Below are positions 33,744 to 44,808 of a stretch of DNA of 64,000 nucleotides, in pieces (position 1 is the stretch's first letter; each line of letters starts with the position of its first letter). Source of the stretch: Verrucomicrobiia bacterium. GTDB taxonomy: Bacteria > Verrucomicrobiota > Verrucomicrobiia > Limisphaerales > Pedosphaeraceae. The notes below the pieces were generated by a model. That model had not been told where the DNA came from. It ran no database searches and was given only the letters and a program-made list of their open reading frames with translations. The stretch is taken from assembly GCA_036268055.1 (NCBI GenBank), contig DATAUW010000021.1, positions 21,297 to 85,296 on the forward strand. Reading direction: 5' to 3'. The translations under genes and the position numbers were made by a program.

Positions 33744-36700
33744 ATGAATACTTCAACTGCCTCCATCGCTCGCGCTGCCGCAAATCTTGGGATGTTCGTA
33801 GCGCGGCGGATTCGGTTGTCTCTCCCGATCACGCGGCTGGCGGCCTTGGCGATTGGTTCGGCCATTTCGGTTCAAGCCCAGGAAATCGGCTATTGGCACT
33901 TTGATGAAAAAGCGCCGGGCAACACGTGTGATACCAATACGGGCGCGATCATTGATTCCAGCGGGAACGGCCACAACGGCACGGCCGGGGTTGCGATTCC
34001 GTACGTGACGGGCAGCCCAGGTTACGGCAGCACCTCGGCGCTGACGTTCAATACAAATAGCAATGATCGCATTCTCGTGCCGGACGCCGGCACCAGCGGC
34101 GTGTTCAATTTTGCTTCGAGCCAGAGTGTGACCATGGAGGCGGTCATCCGTTCCGCCAGCACCGGCCAGGGCGGCAGCGCCAATATTATTTCCAAACAAG
34201 GCGCGGTCGTGGGCAGTCCGATTCCCGGCGAATGGTATTTCCGTCTCTTGAACGGTAAACTTCGTTTCTCGGCGAACGACGGCACCGGTTTGCGGACGGC
34301 CAATGGCGTTACCCTCATCAGCGGCGATGGCAAATGGCATCATGTCGCCGCGGTTTATGACGCCAGCGCGGCGCAGTTGCGGGTCTATTTGGATTATGTG
34401 CTCGAAGGCACGGCCAGCACGACGTTCAGCGCGATCGTGGGGAATACCAACGACCTGTGGCTCGGCCAGCAAAACAATGGCGGCGCCAAGTTCGATGGCG
34501 ATATTGATTTCATCCGCTTTTCCTACGGCGCGCTCGCCCCGACCAATTTTGTCCAGGCCTCCACAACCATCGCCAATTTGTCCCCGACGAATGGTTCGAT
34601 CTTCGTTTCGTCCTCCACACCGGCGAGCTTCACGGTCGGATCGTCGGCTGGAGTTCAGGCCAGCAATATCACGGTAACGGTCAATGGCAGCAACATCACG
34701 AGCCAGTTGGTTTTGTCCGGCGATAACAACAGCCGCACCGTGACGCTGCCGCCGCTCACGGCCAATGTGCTTTACAACATCAATATTTCCGCCGTGGACA
34801 GCACCGGTTTCCAACTCAATCAACCGTGGTCCTTCGACACGTTTGCGAATGATGATTTTTCCTTCGAAGGCGAGGACTACAATTTTGGCGGCGGCCAGTT
34901 CATTGATAATCCCGTGTTGACCAGCGCGGACGGGCCCAACAGTTATCTCGACCAACTCGGCATGGAGGGAATTGATTATCATCAGATCAACACACCAGTG
35001 TTGACCCAATATCGCATCGGTGATCAGGTGGGCACGGCGGTATGCCCGGACACGTTGCGGCAAGCTTATATTACTGCGCAGGCTTCGGACCCCGGCGTGG
35101 CGGATTATATGGAGCGCGACAATGCGGACACGGAATGGCTCAATTATACGCGCACGTTTCCGGCGGGCACTTATTATGTATATGCGCGCCTGGCCAACCC
35201 GGGAACGATTCCTTCGGTGATTCAAATGGACGAAGTCACGTCCGGCAGCACGACCACCACGCAGACCACTTCGCCCATCGGCGCTTTCCGCACGCCGCCT
35301 TCCGGCAGCACGACCGATTATGAATTTTCACAACTCACCGATGCGCTTGGCAATGGAGCGACAGTTTCCCTGAGTGGAGAACGGACTTTGCGGCTGACCT
35401 ATGTCACGGCGGGCGCGAATGTTTTCCTGAACTATCTCGTCTTTGTTCCGGTCAATGGTACGGCGGCGCCTTTCATCACGTCGCTTTCGCCTATCGCGGG
35501 GGCTGGCAATGTAACGTCGGGAACGCCGCTGCAAATTTCCCTGCGCAATGCGGACACGACGGTCAATACCGGCACCATTCAACTTAAAGTGGACGCGAAC
35601 GCGGTGACGCCATCCGTCACGCCCACGAGCCTGGGCGCGAATATTTCTTATACTCCGGCGAGTCTCGCAGTTGGATTGCACACGGCCACTTTGTTGTTCA
35701 CCGACAGCGCGGCCAACACCGTGAGCAATCAGTGGTCATTCTTCCTCGCAAGCCAACCGGTGATGGCCTACTGGAAATTCAATGAGCAAACTCCCGGCAA
35801 TCTCGCGAGCACGAACACTGGCGCAATCCTCGATTCCAGCGGCAATGGCCACAACGGCACGGCGAATGTTCCCATGAGTTATGTCGCGGGGAGTTTCAAT
35901 TTCGGCAACAGCCCGGCATTGCGTTTCACGACCAGCAACGATCATGTTTTGGTGCCTGACCTGTCCGGCGTTTTCGTGTTCACGAATTCGTTCACGATGG
36001 AGGCGGTTGTCCGCTCGACCAACAACACCTCGACGATGGGCGCGATTCTCGCCAAGAACGGCACGACGGATGGCGAGGGCGAATATTGGTGGCGGTTTCC
36101 GGGCACGGCCGGCGGCCAGCAGGAGTTTGGAATGGACGGCGTTTTCCTGGTCGGCACCAACGTGATCAATGACGGCCAATGGCATCATGTGGCGCTGGTC
36201 TATAACCAGACGAACAACCTCGTGCAGCTTTATGCGGATTATCAGGTTGAAGCGACGGCCACCCATACTTTCACCAATGCGATTGGGCGCCCGACTGATT
36301 TGTGGCTCGGCAGTTTCATCAATGGCGGCAGCGAACTCGATGGCGATGTGGATTTCATCCGCATCAGCAGCGGTGCGTTGACGACGAACCAGTTCGTGCA
36401 AAAGACTGCTGCGCTTCAGCCGGTCGCGAGTTCGTTTCTCCCGGCCAATGGCGCGAACAATGTTTCGCCGACTCCGTTGATCGAGGCGGTGTTTCAGAAT
36501 CGCGATACTTCCGTGGCGTTGAATACGCTCAAGCTATCGGTTGACGGCAACGATGTGACTTCCGCGGCGACCACATCGTCGTCCGGCACAACCTCGCAAG
36601 TGGATTACACACCCGCCACGCCGCTGTCCGCCGGCGCGCATACAGTGGTCGTCACATTCAACGACTCCGCCGTTCCCGCGAACATGCTGTCGAATACCTG

Positions 36701-37655
36701 GAGCTTCACGACCATCTCGACCATTCCGGTGCTGGCGTTGTATCAATTCAATGAGAAGCCCGTTGGCAGCATGGCGGACCTTGCGCCGGGAGCGATCGTG
36801 GATTCCAGCGGCAACGGCCACAACGGCTCGATTTTCCTGAACGGCGGCGTTGATCCGACGTATGTGCTCGGTGAAACCAATTACGGCGGCACTCCTGCGT
36901 TGAACTTCACTTACGAAGCGACAGGCACGAACATCATCATCGTTCCTGACACAGCCAACAAAGCGTTCAACTTCAACCGCAGCCAGAGCATTACGATGGA
37001 AGCGATCGTGCGCACCAGCGCCAGCAGCCAGTCGGGCGTGGGTTGCATTCTGGCGAAGCAGATCGCGAATCCTGGCGAATGGTATTGGCGTATCGCGGCG
37101 ACCGGGTTGCAGCGTTTCTCCGCGAACAACGGTGAGATTCTCAAAACCGTGAACAGCCTCACCTCAGTCTATGACGGCCAATGGCATCACATCGCGGCGG
37201 TCTATGACGGGTCCACGCAGCTATTAAAAGTCTATCGCGATTACAAATTGGATTGCACTCCCGTGCCGTCAACGTGGACGACGTCCGCGCTGGTGGGCAA
37301 TACGAATGAAGATTTGTGGATCGCCGCGCAGCAGAGCGGCAGTTCGCGTTATGATGGAGACATTGATGAAATTCGCGTGACGAGCGCGGCGCTGGATCCA
37401 TCGTGGTTTATACAAATGGGAGCGAGTGTTGTATCGTCGCCGGTTTCGCTGGTGGGCATCACGGTTGGAAACGGGAGCTTCTCCTTCGGTTTCAGCACCG
37501 TGAACAATCACTCGTACGTCGTGCAATCTTCGCCTGCGCTGGGAGCAGGGGCGGTGTGGATGGATGTTCAGACTGTGCCGGGCGATGGGACAGTTAAAAC
37601 GGTCAGCTATGACACGACCGGGCCACAACTATTCTATCGCGTGCGCGCGAATTAA
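33744..37655 (+). CDS. Large secreted protein with three LamG domains
   Basis: 1303 residues. A long signal region ends near VQAQ (46). Three concanavalin-type LamG domains start at about 47, 673 and 995, each opening with a YWHFDE/YWKFNE/LYQFNE-like motif followed by DSSGNGHNG and later GQWHH or GKWHH. Between the first two, about 372-575 resemble a carbohydrate-binding module ([31 protein letters not shown]). Ig-like stretches with SPxxGAxNVxxxTPL pattern follow. The C-terminus ends [15 protein letters not shown], like that of other secreted proteins in this group. Probably binds polysaccharide outside the cell. Next gene starts 20 bases later. Confidence 0.87.
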   Translation: MNTSTASIARAAANLGMFVARRIRLSLPITRLAALAIGSAISVQAQEIGYWHFDEKAPGNTCDTNTGAIIDSSGNGHNGTAGVAIPYVTGSPGYGSTSALTFNTNSNDRILVPDAGTSGVFNFASSQSVTMEAVIRSASTGQGGSANIISKQGAVVGSPIPGEWYFRLLNGKLRFSANDGTGLRTANGVTLISGDGKWHHVAAVYDASAAQLRVYLDYVLEGTASTTFSAIVGNTNDLWLGQQNNGGAKFDGDIDFIRFSYGALAPTNFVQASTTIANLSPTNGSIFVSSSTPASFTVGSSAGVQASNITVTVNGSNITSQLVLSGDNNSRTVTLPPLTANVLYNINISAVDSTGFQLNQPWSFDTFANDDFSFEGEDYNFGGGQFIDNPVLTSADGPNSYLDQLGMEGIDYHQINTPVLTQYRIGDQVGTAVCPDTLRQAYITAQASDPGVADYMERDNADTEWLNYTRTFPAGTYYVYARLANPGTIPSVIQMDEVTSGSTTTTQTTSPIGAFRTPPSGSTTDYEFSQLTDALGNGATVSLSGERTLRLTYVTAGANVFLNYLVFVPVNGTAAPFITSLSPIAGAGNVTSGTPLQISLRNADTTVNTGTIQLKVDANAVTPSVTPTSLGANISYTPASLAVGLHTATLLFTDSAANTVSNQWSFFLASQPVMAYWKFNEQTPGNLASTNTGAILDSSGNGHNGTANVPMSYVAGSFNFGNSPALRFTTSNDHVLVPDLSGVFVFTNSFTMEAVVRSTNNTSTMGAILAKNGTTDGEGEYWWRFPGTAGGQQEFGMDGVFLVGTNVINDGQWHHVALVYNQTNNLVQLYADYQVEATATHTFTNAIGRPTDLWLGSFINGGSELDGDVDFIRISSGALTTNQFVQKTAALQPVASSFLPANGANNVSPTPLIEAVFQNRDTSVALNTLKLSVDGNDVTSAATTSSSGTTSQVDYTPATPLSAGAHTVVVTFNDSAVPANMLSNTWSFTTISTIPVLALYQFNEKPVGSMADLAPGAIVDSSGNGHNGSIFLNGGVDPTYVLGETNYGGTPALNFTYEATGTNIIIVPDTANKAFNFNRSQSITMEAIVRTSASSQSGVGCILAKQIANPGEWYWRIAATGLQRFSANNGEILKTVNSLTSVYDGQWHHIAAVYDGSTQLLKVYRDYKLDCTPVPSTWTTSALVGNTNEDLWIAAQQSGSSRYDGDIDEIRVTSAALDPSWFIQMGASVVSSPVSLVGITVGNGSFSFGFSTVNNHSYVVQSSPALGAGAVWMDVQTVPGDGTVKTVSYDTTGPQLFYRVRAN

Positions 37656-37675
37656 TCCTGAGCGTTTTTAAGTTT

Positions 37676-38530
37676 ATGAAAATCATTCTTACGAAAATGG
37701 CGGAGCCGAGCGCCCCGGCGGCGCGGCAGCACTGCCCTACCTTGTTGCGTGCTTTTACGTTAATCGAATTGCTGGTGGTGATTGCCATCATCGCGATTCT
37801 GGCTGGACTGTTGTTGCCGGCACTGAGTCGCGCGAAGACGAAAGCGCAGGGAATTCAATGCATGAATAATGTCCGCCAGCTTGGGTTGGGGTGGATCATG
37901 TATGCGGGAGACAACAATGAAGTGCTGGCGTTGAATCTCCAGAGTCAGGCGGGTACGACTGGTTTCACCACCACCTGGGTTTCCGGCGTGCTGGACTTGG
38001 CGAATAGCACGGACAATACTAACCTTTCGCTGATCCAACACAGTATGTTGTTCCCTTATTGCAACAACGTGGATGCGTGGCATTGTCCGGGCGACAAATC
38101 GGTCTCTGCCAGCGGCGTACCACGCGTGCGCTCGGTTTCGATGAATTCCTGGCTGTCTGAAGGCCGCCTGTCGGAGTCGCCGGGTTATCGCGTCTATAAA
38201 AAAACCAGCGACCTCACCGTGCCCGGCGCCAGCCAGACGTGGGTCATCATGGACGAACGTGAAGACAGCATTGATGACGATTATTTCGCCGTCAACATGA
38301 CGGGCTATCCCGATTCGCCGCGCACGAGTGTGTGGGCCAATTATCCCGGCTTCTATCACGGCGGGTCGGCGGGGCTTACTTTTGCCGATGGCCATTCGGA
38401 ATTGAAACACTGGATGGACCCGCGCACCACGCCTCCGCTATCCAAGGGCGTGCGCATTCCTCTCAATGTATCTTCGCCGAACAACCCGGATTTGGTTTGG
38501 TTGCAGGCGCGCAGTTCCGCGCTGGATTGA
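37676..38530 (+). CDS. Pseudopilin-like protein
   Basis: 284 residues. A basic leader of about 27 residues precedes [18 protein letters not shown]. It contains the segments [20 protein letters not shown] and [15 protein letters not shown] typical of the H-x9-DG family. It lies 20 bases after the LamG gene and eight before the sialate lyase gene, so it is probably part of the same transcript. Confidence 0.87.
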   Translation: MKIILTKMAEPSAPAARQHCPTLLRAFTLIELLVVIAIIAILAGLLLPALSRAKTKAQGIQCMNNVRQLGLGWIMYAGDNNEVLALNLQSQAGTTGFTTTWVSGVLDLANSTDNTNLSLIQHSMLFPYCNNVDAWHCPGDKSVSASGVPRVRSVSMNSWLSEGRLSESPGYRVYKKTSDLTVPGASQTWVIMDEREDSIDDDYFAVNMTGYPDSPRTSVWANYPGFYHGGSAGLTFADGHSELKHWMDPRTTPPLSKGVRIPLNVSSPNNPDLVWLQARSSALD

Positions 38531-38537
38531 TTTGAAA

Positions 38538-39497
38538 ATGTCTATGAAATTGAAATTAAACGGATTGATCGCCGCGCCGTTCACCGCAATGAACGCCGAC
38601 GGCAGCCTGAACCTGCCCATGATTGAGCAGCAGGCAAAATTGTTGATCGAAAATAATGTCCAGGGCGCGTTCATCTGTGGAACCACGGGTGAAGGAATGT
38701 CGCTCTCGATGGAGGAGCGGCTGCAGGCCGCGGAACAGTGGATGGCGGCAGCGAAATCGCTGCGCATCATCGTGCATGTGGGCCATCACACGGTTGCCGA
38801 AAGCCGCACGCTGGCGGCGCACGCGGAACGCATCGGCGCACACGCGTTCGCCACGGTCGGCCCGACTTTTTTCCGCGCCTCAAATGTGGAGCAGCTTGTG
38901 AATTATTGCGCGCAAGTCGCGGCGGGTGCGCCGAACCTGCCCTTTTATTATTATCACATTCCCGTGATGGCAGGGGCCGATCTGCCGATGCACGATTTCC
39001 TGAAACTTGCCGGCCCGCGCATTCCCAATCTGGCGGGCATCAAGTTCACGCACGAAAATCTGATGGATTACAGCCGCTGCCTTCACCTTGAGGACGGCCG
39101 CTATAATATTCTATTTGGCCGGGATGAAATTCTGCTTGCGGCCCTGGCGATGGGCGCACCCGGCGCGGTCGGCAGCACTTACAATTATATGGCGCCGGTT
39201 TATCATCGCGTCATGGAGGCATTTGCCGCGGGCGATATGGAAGCCGCCCGAGGTTTTCAAACGCTGGCAATCAATATCATTGCAGTGATGAGCCGCCGGG
39301 GCGGACTTGCCGCCGGGAAGGCCATGATGAAAATGATCGGGCATGATTGCGGGCCGGTCCGCGCGCCGCTGCAAAATTTGTCGCCGGAAGCATTGGAGTC
39401 GCTCACGCGCGAATTGAAGGCCGCCGGCTTTCCGCTCGCTCCGGGCGTGAGCGCGGCACGCGGCGGAAAATCTTTCGCGGGCACGGCATCCGCTTGA
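38538..39497 (+). CDS. nanA: N-acetylneuraminate lyase
   Basis: Splits N-acetylneuraminate to N-acetylmannosamine and pyruvate through a Schiff base. 319 residues from MSMKLKLNGL (38538); an ATG at 38466 lies inside the pseudopilin gene and is not used. Class I aldolase landmarks of the DapA/NanA family: GTTGEG at 48-53, the catalytic Tyr in FYYYHIP (137-139) and the Schiff-base Lys169 in AGIKFTHEN. The YHIP and IKFT forms fit lyase rather than dihydrodipicolinate synthase, and the neighbouring sialidase and mutarotase support this. Confidence 0.9.
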   Translation: MSMKLKLNGLIAAPFTAMNADGSLNLPMIEQQAKLLIENNVQGAFICGTTGEGMSLSMEERLQAAEQWMAAAKSLRIIVHVGHHTVAESRTLAAHAERIGAHAFATVGPTFFRASNVEQLVNYCAQVAAGAPNLPFYYYHIPVMAGADLPMHDFLKLAGPRIPNLAGIKFTHENLMDYSRCLHLEDGRYNILFGRDEILLAALAMGAPGAVGSTYNYMAPVYHRVMEAFAAGDMEAARGFQTLAINIIAVMSRRGGLAAGKAMMKMIGHDCGPVRAPLQNLSPEALESLTRELKAAGFPLAPGVSAARGGKSFAGTASA

Positions 39498-39527
39498 GGG
39501 ATTGTCGCGCGCCTTCAACTGGAATAA

Positions 39528-40478
39528 ATGTTTCCGCTCTCCGCCACCGATATTTCTGGCAACTGGGCCACGGTCATGCTGCCGGTGAATGCGGATGACT
39601 TTATTGACTGGGCGCGCGTTGAAACGCAGGTGGACGCGCTGATTGAGGCGGGCGTCAATGGCATCTACACCAACGGCACGACGGGTGAATTCTGGTCGCA
39701 GACGGAGGGCGAGTATGACCGATTGAGCCGATTGGTCGCGGAGCGATGCGACCGCGCGGGCATGCCTTTTCAAATCGGCGCCTGCCATGTGAGCCCGCAA
39801 CTGACCATTGAGCGCGTCCGCCGCGCGCGTGATTTGAATCCTGGCGCGATTCAGATCACGCTGCCCGATTGGTGGCAGCCGAACGAAACCGAAAGCATCG
39901 CCGCGCTGAAGCGTTTTGCCGAAGCCGCCGCGCCGGTGGGATTGGTGCTCTACAATCCGCCGCACGCCAAACGAAAATTGACGCCTGCGGATTTTGGCCG
40001 GCTGAAAAATGCGGTGCCGGAAATTGTTGGAGTAAAAGTCGCTGGCGGCGATGCCCAATGGTATGAAGCCATGCGGACGGAGATGACCGGATTATCCGTG
40101 TTCGTTCCCGGCCATCAGCTCGCCACCGGATTGAAACTCGGCGCGCAGGGTTCGTATTCGAACGTCGCTTGCTTGCATCCGCGTGGCGCGCAAGTTTGGT
40201 TTGAGTCCATGCGCATCGCGCCGGATGCGGCACTCGATCTGGAACGCCGCATCCAGGATTTTATGAACCGTCACATCGTTCCCTTTCGGGACGTTCACGG
40301 TTTCAGCAATTTCGCGCTCGATAAATTATTGGCGGCCATCGGTGGATGGACGAATGCTGGAACGCGGGTGCGCTGGCCGTACAGTTCGATTCCCATGTCC
40401 GAGGCGAACCGTCTCCGGCCCATCGCGCTCGAAATGCTACCGGAAATATTGGAACCATCCGCCTGCCGCGCCGTTTAA
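39528..40478 (+). CDS. DapA-family aldolase of unknown substrate
   Basis: 316 residues. GTTGE at 50-54, YNPP at 142-145 (catalytic Tyr142) and the Schiff-base Lys170 in VGVKVAGGD are intact, so it is an active class I aldolase. The active-site loop differs from NanA (KVAGG versus KFTHEN) and the protein carries PDWWQPNETES, not usual in DapA. It may act on another sugar acid or on a modified sialic acid. Starts 30 bases after nanA. Confidence 0.8.
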   Translation: MFPLSATDISGNWATVMLPVNADDFIDWARVETQVDALIEAGVNGIYTNGTTGEFWSQTEGEYDRLSRLVAERCDRAGMPFQIGACHVSPQLTIERVRRARDLNPGAIQITLPDWWQPNETESIAALKRFAEAAAPVGLVLYNPPHAKRKLTPADFGRLKNAVPEIVGVKVAGGDAQWYEAMRTEMTGLSVFVPGHQLATGLKLGAQGSYSNVACLHPRGAQVWFESMRIAPDAALDLERRIQDFMNRHIVPFRDVHGFSNFALDKLLAAIGGWTNAGTRVRWPYSSIPMSEANRLRPIALEMLPEILEPSACRAV

Positions 40479-40490
40479 TTTTTATATACT

Positions 40491-41666
40491 ATGAAAACAT
40501 TGATTTCGAAAATCCTGCTTGCCGCCTGCCTTGTTGCGGGCGCTTTGACTTTGGTTGTTCACGCTGAAACCGGTCCCGAAACGACGCCGGTTTTTGTTTC
40601 GGGACAGGATGGTTATCACACGTATCGCATCCCCTCCATCGTCGTCACCACCAACGGCACGGTGCTTGCGTTTTGTGAAGGCCGGAAAAATAGCCGAAGC
40701 GACACCGGCGACATTGACCTGCTGCTCAAACGCTCCACCGATGGCGGAAAAACCTGGAGCCCGCAGCAACTGATCTGGTCGGACGATGCAAATACTTGCG
40801 GCAATCCCACTCCGGTCGTGGATCGCGATACCGGAGTTATCTGGCTGCTGGCCTGTTGGAATCGCGGGGTGGACAAGGAGGCTGGAATCAAAACGAATAC
40901 GGCGCTCAATACCGAGATTCGCGATCGCCGCCGGATCTTTGTCATGCACAGCGCCGACGATGGAAAAACCTGGAGCGCGCCGGAAGAAATTACCCGCGCC
41001 GTGAAAAAAACCGATTGGGGTTGGTACGCGACGGGACCCGGCAACGGCATTCAGCTCACGCGCGGGCCGCATGCGGGGCGCATTATCATTCCCGCAAACC
41101 ATTCCGAGGCGAATAAAGACTCCGCCCATGCCGCCACTCGTTCGCATGTTTTTTTCTCGGATGACCACGGCAAAACCTGGCAGCTTGGCGGCACGGAGGA
41201 ACCGGAAACCAACGAGTCCACCGTCGCGGAATTATCCGATGGTTCCGTGATGCAAAATATGCGTTCCTATCACGAAGGACATCGTCGCGCGGTGGCGACC
41301 AGCCAGGACGGCGGCGCGACCTGGTCGCCGCTCCGGCTTGATGACGCGCTGATCGAGCCGATCTGCCAGGGCAGCCTCCTGCGCTGCACGTGGCCGGGCA
41401 ACGGCGAAAAAAGCCGGTTGATTTTTTCCAACCCGGCGAGCCTGAAGCGGGAAAAAATTACGGTGCGCGTGAGTTACGACGAAGGCCAAACGTGGCCGGC
41501 GAGCCGCATGCTTTATGACGGTCCGTCCGCGTATTCGTGCCTGACGATGCTGCCGGACAAATCCATCGGCTGCCTGTACGAATGCGGCAAAAAAACCGCG
41601 TATGAAAGTATCGTGCTGGAAAGATTCCCGGTGGCTTGGTTGGATGAGGGTCGCACAACCCAATGA
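40491..41666 (+). CDS. Secreted exo-alpha-sialidase
   Basis: 391 residues with a signal peptide ending at VHAE. Glycoside hydrolase family 33 pattern: YRIPS with Arg46 at the start of the arginine triad, five Asp boxes S-x-D-x-G-x-T-W at 82, 154, 223, 271 and 328, acidic residues in FCEGRKNSRSD and the nucleophile Tyr in PSAYSCL. Removes terminal sialic acid from glycans outside the cytosol. Its stop overlaps the start of the next gene (ATGA), so they are coupled. Confidence 0.93.
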   Translation: MKTLISKILLAACLVAGALTLVVHAETGPETTPVFVSGQDGYHTYRIPSIVVTTNGTVLAFCEGRKNSRSDTGDIDLLLKRSTDGGKTWSPQQLIWSDDANTCGNPTPVVDRDTGVIWLLACWNRGVDKEAGIKTNTALNTEIRDRRRIFVMHSADDGKTWSAPEEITRAVKKTDWGWYATGPGNGIQLTRGPHAGRIIIPANHSEANKDSAHAATRSHVFFSDDHGKTWQLGGTEEPETNESTVAELSDGSVMQNMRSYHEGHRRAVATSQDGGATWSPLRLDDALIEPICQGSLLRCTWPGNGEKSRLIFSNPASLKREKITVRVSYDEGQTWPASRMLYDGPSAYSCLTMLPDKSIGCLYECGKKTAYESIVLERFPVAWLDEGRTTQ

Positions 41667-42736
41667 AGGAACGCAGCCATCGCCGTTTTTTTGTAAAAAT
41701 TATTACGCTGCTAAGCGTCCTTGTGTGTATGCCTGTTGTTAGTGCCAAATCGGATTCAGCGAAATCGGATTGGAAACAGCTGCCGAATCTCCCCGACCGC
41801 GTTGGTTTTGCCGGAGCATTTGCAGGGGTGAGCCACGGCGCATTGATTGTTGCCGGTGGCGCGAATTTTCCCGGTGCGATGCCTTGGGACGGCGGCCAAA
41901 AAGTTTGGCATGATTCCATTTTTATTTTGCCGAAGCCCGGCGGCCAATGGGCGACCGGTTTTAAGCTGCCGCGCCCGCTAGGTTATGGCGTTTCTGTCAC
42001 TACGCCGACCGGTGTGTTGTGTTGTGGCGGCTCGGATGCTCAACAACATTTCCGCGATGTGTTTTTGCTCAGTTGGCGCGATGGAAGAATTGAAATCAAA
42101 AATTTTCCGCCGCTACCGCTACCGCTGGCCAACGGTTGTGGTGCGTTGATGGGCGATGTGCTTTATGTCGCGGGAGGCATTGATACTCCGACCGCCACCA
42201 ATGCGTTGAATAATTTCTGGTCGCTCGATTTGTCGCATACTAATGCCGGATGGACGCAACTGGGACCCTGGCCGGGACCGGCGCGGATGCTTTCGGTAGC
42301 GGGTGCGTGGCACGGAAATTTTTATTTATTCAGCGGCGTTTCATTGGCGGGAGACGCGGCGGGCAAACCGGTGCGCCGTTACTTAACCGATGCTTATTGT
42401 TTTACTCCTGGTCATGGCTGGAAAAAGATTTCGGACTTGCCACGAGCGGCGGTGGCCGCGCCCTCGCCCGCCGCGAACTTTGGGAACGAATTAATTATCG
42501 TCAGCGGCGACGATGGACGACTCGTAAATTTTGAGCCAAAATCCGCGCATCCCGGATTTCCGAAAACGGTGCTTCACTACGAACCGCATGCGGATAAATG
42601 GACCGAGTCCCGCGATTCCCTAATATCACGAGCGACTGCGCCGATGACCGTATGGCATAATCTCGCCGTGATTCCCAACGGCGAAGCGCGACCCGGCTAT
42701 CGCACGCCGGAAATGTGGGGACTGGCTTTGAAATGA
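41663..42736 (+). CDS. NanM-like N-acetylneuraminate mutarotase
   Basis: 357 residues, secreted (signal peptide to VVSAKS). Kelch-type six-bladed propeller with the NanM signature ANFPGAMPWDGGQKVWHD near residue 68 and repeated GG blades (LYVAGGID, YLFSGVSL). NanM speeds the change of alpha- to beta-sialic acid in the periplasm so that uptake is fast after sialidase action. The gene is coupled by ATGA to both the sialidase before and the transporter after it, which fixes its role in sialic acid use. Confidence 0.9.
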   Translation: MKERSHRRFFVKIITLLSVLVCMPVVSAKSDSAKSDWKQLPNLPDRVGFAGAFAGVSHGALIVAGGANFPGAMPWDGGQKVWHDSIFILPKPGGQWATGFKLPRPLGYGVSVTTPTGVLCCGGSDAQQHFRDVFLLSWRDGRIEIKNFPPLPLPLANGCGALMGDVLYVAGGIDTPTATNALNNFWSLDLSHTNAGWTQLGPWPGPARMLSVAGAWHGNFYLFSGVSLAGDAAGKPVRRYLTDAYCFTPGHGWKKISDLPRAAVAAPSPAANFGNELIIVSGDDGRLVNFEPKSAHPGFPKTVLHYEPHADKWTESRDSLISRATAPMTVWHNLAVIPNGEARPGYRTPEMWGLALK

Positions 42737-43968
42737 ATCTGCCCCGCGCTTCCTTCTACGCCTGGGCGGTGGTCGCCATGCTGTTTCCCGTTGCGCTGCT
42801 GAATTACCTCGACCGCATGATGGTCGCCACGATGCGGGAATCCATTCGCGCGGATATTCCCACCATTGCGAGCGACGCGGACTTTGGTTTTCTGATGGCG
42901 CTTTTCATGTGGGTCTATGCTTTTCTCAGTCCGATCGGCGGTTATCTCGCGGATCGTTTTAACCGCCGCTGGATGGTCATCCTGAGCCTGCTCATCTGGT
43001 CGCTGATGACGTGGCTGACCGGACACGCTCATACCTTCCGCGAAATGGCCTGGACTCGAGCGCTGATGGGCATGAGCGAGGCTTGCTACATTCCGGCGGC
43101 GTTGGCGTTGATCGCCGATTTTCATCCGGGCGCCACCCGCTCGCGCGCCATCGGCATTCACATGTGCGGCATTTATGCCGGGCAGGCGCTTGGCGGCGTG
43201 GGTGGTTATATCGCGGATGGGAGTTCATGGCGTAATGCGTTTTATTGGTTTGGCGCGGCGGGAGTGGGGTACGCATTTTTTCTCATGTTCGCCTTGCGAG
43301 ATTCTCAAAGGCAAATTGCGGATGAGAATTTGAAAAGAGAAAATGTCCGGTTCTGGCGTTCAACGCGGGTGCTGTTAAGCAGCGGCGCATTTCTAATCCT
43401 GGTGATTTATTTCACGCTGCCGGGCATCGGCGGCTGGGCGATCAAAAATTGGCTGCCTACATTTCTCGCGGCAAATTTTAATTTGCGACAAGGACCGGCG
43501 GGCATGTCCGCGACGGGTTATGTGACCTTCGCCTCGTTTGCGGGCGCGCTCCTCGGCGGGTTGCTGGCCGATCGGGCGATGCGCTTCACGCCGCGCGGGC
43601 GAATCTATGTCACCGCCATCGGCATGGCTCTTTGCGCGCCGGCGTTGATCGGTTTGGGCCATGCGGGTTCACTTGGCTACGCCATCGTTTGCATGATTTT
43701 GTTCGGCCTGGGCTTTGGATTTTTTGACACCAACAACATGCCGATTCTCTGCCAGATCGTGCGACCGGAATATCGCGCCACCGGTTACGGCATCATGAAC
43801 CTGATCGCCGTTGCCGCGGGCGCGGGCGTCACTGTGCTGATGGGCGCGATGCGAGATCGTGGAATTTCGCTGGGCGTGGTCTTCACCTTGTGCGCCGCCG
43901 CCGCGTTGCTGGGAGGGTTGCTGATTTTGCTTGTCCGTCCCCGGGAGGAAATCCAGAAACCCGCATGA
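42733..43968 (+). CDS. MFS transporter, probable sialic acid uptake
   Basis: 411 residues from MNLPRASFYAW; the ATG overlaps the stop of the mutarotase gene. Twelve membrane helices of the major facilitator fold, with the loop-2 motif GGYLADRFNRRW and YLDRMMVATM in helix 1, as in the anion/organic-acid group that includes NanT-like carriers. The substrate is inferred from the operon. Confidence 0.88.
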   Translation: MNLPRASFYAWAVVAMLFPVALLNYLDRMMVATMRESIRADIPTIASDADFGFLMALFMWVYAFLSPIGGYLADRFNRRWMVILSLLIWSLMTWLTGHAHTFREMAWTRALMGMSEACYIPAALALIADFHPGATRSRAIGIHMCGIYAGQALGGVGGYIADGSSWRNAFYWFGAAGVGYAFFLMFALRDSQRQIADENLKRENVRFWRSTRVLLSSGAFLILVIYFTLPGIGGWAIKNWLPTFLAANFNLRQGPAGMSATGYVTFASFAGALLGGLLADRAMRFTPRGRIYVTAIGMALCAPALIGLGHAGSLGYAIVCMILFGLGFGFFDTNNMPILCQIVRPEYRATGYGIMNLIAVAAGAGVTVLMGAMRDRGISLGVVFTLCAAAALLGGLLILLVRPREEIQKPA

Positions 43969-44020
43969 CTCATTTCTTCACCTCCCTTGAAACCATTAAT
44001 CAAATAATAACTCTCGCGTT

Positions 44021-44752
44021 ATGAAAAAAACTTGTTTGTCTCTGCTGATTATATTGGCGCTTGGCGGCCTTTTGTCGCCAGCTTCCTCACTGGCTGAAAA
44101 CACGGCTTCCACTCCCGTGCCCCGAGATGCGAAATGGCTTCTCCGTCATGAGGGTTTTATTGAGCAGGCGAAAAAGGGCGGCATTGACGTTCTTTTCGTG
44201 GGCGATTCCATCACCGACCATTGGCGCGATCGCGGTTCAAATGTCTGGGAAGCTTTTTACGTGCCGTTGCACGCCGCCAACTTCGGCATCAGCAGCGACC
44301 GCACGCAGCACGTTCTTTGGCGCATCGAAAATGGCGAGTTGTCGGGAATCCATCCCAAGGTAATCGTGCTGATGATTGGCACGAACAACACCGGCAAGGA
44401 AAAAGACAAAAAAACCATTCGCAACACTCCCGCTGAGGTCGTTGAAGGCGTGAAAGCCATCGTCGAGGAAATGCGCGCCAAACTTCCCGAAACCAAAATT
44501 CTGTTGCTGGCCATTTTTCCGCGCGCCCAGCCGGGAGATCCTTTCCGCACCGAGATCAATGAAATCAACACCGGCCTCGCCCGCCTCGATCATCCCGGGA
44601 CGATCACCTATCTGGATATTGGCCAGAAATTTCTTGAGCCCGACGGCACGCTGTCGCGGGACATCATGTCCGACCTACTGCATCCGACTGAAAAGGGATA
44701 TAAGATTTGGGCGGACGCCATGAATCCGACGCTGGATAAGATGATGAAGTGA
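44021..44752 (+). CDS. Secreted SGNH/GDSL hydrolase
   Basis: 243 residues with a signal peptide ending at SLAEN. Block I GDSITDHW (catalytic Ser63), block II Gly in ANFGISSDRT, block III GTNN and block V DLLHPTEKGY (Asp and His) are complete. Family members deacylate sugars, lipids or phospholipids; in this place a sialic acid O-acetylesterase is the natural guess, but the fold does not prove it. 52 bases after the transporter; last gene of the operon. Confidence 0.85.
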   Translation: MKKTCLSLLIILALGGLLSPASSLAENTASTPVPRDAKWLLRHEGFIEQAKKGGIDVLFVGDSITDHWRDRGSNVWEAFYVPLHAANFGISSDRTQHVLWRIENGELSGIHPKVIVLMIGTNNTGKEKDKKTIRNTPAEVVEGVKAIVEEMRAKLPETKILLLAIFPRAQPGDPFRTEINEINTGLARLDHPGTITYLDIGQKFLEPDGTLSRDIMSDLLHPTEKGYKIWADAMNPTLDKMMK

Positions 44753-44808
44753 GCGAATCGGCGGAACGAAATTCAAGCCATCGCATGGATGAGCGATGCT
44801 ATGCGCAA

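Noticed and set aside
33753..35225. Minus-strand ORF of 490 residues opposite the LamG gene
   Set aside because: Rich in Arg, Ile and Ala without a domain; it is the complement of the repeat-rich LamG coding sequence.
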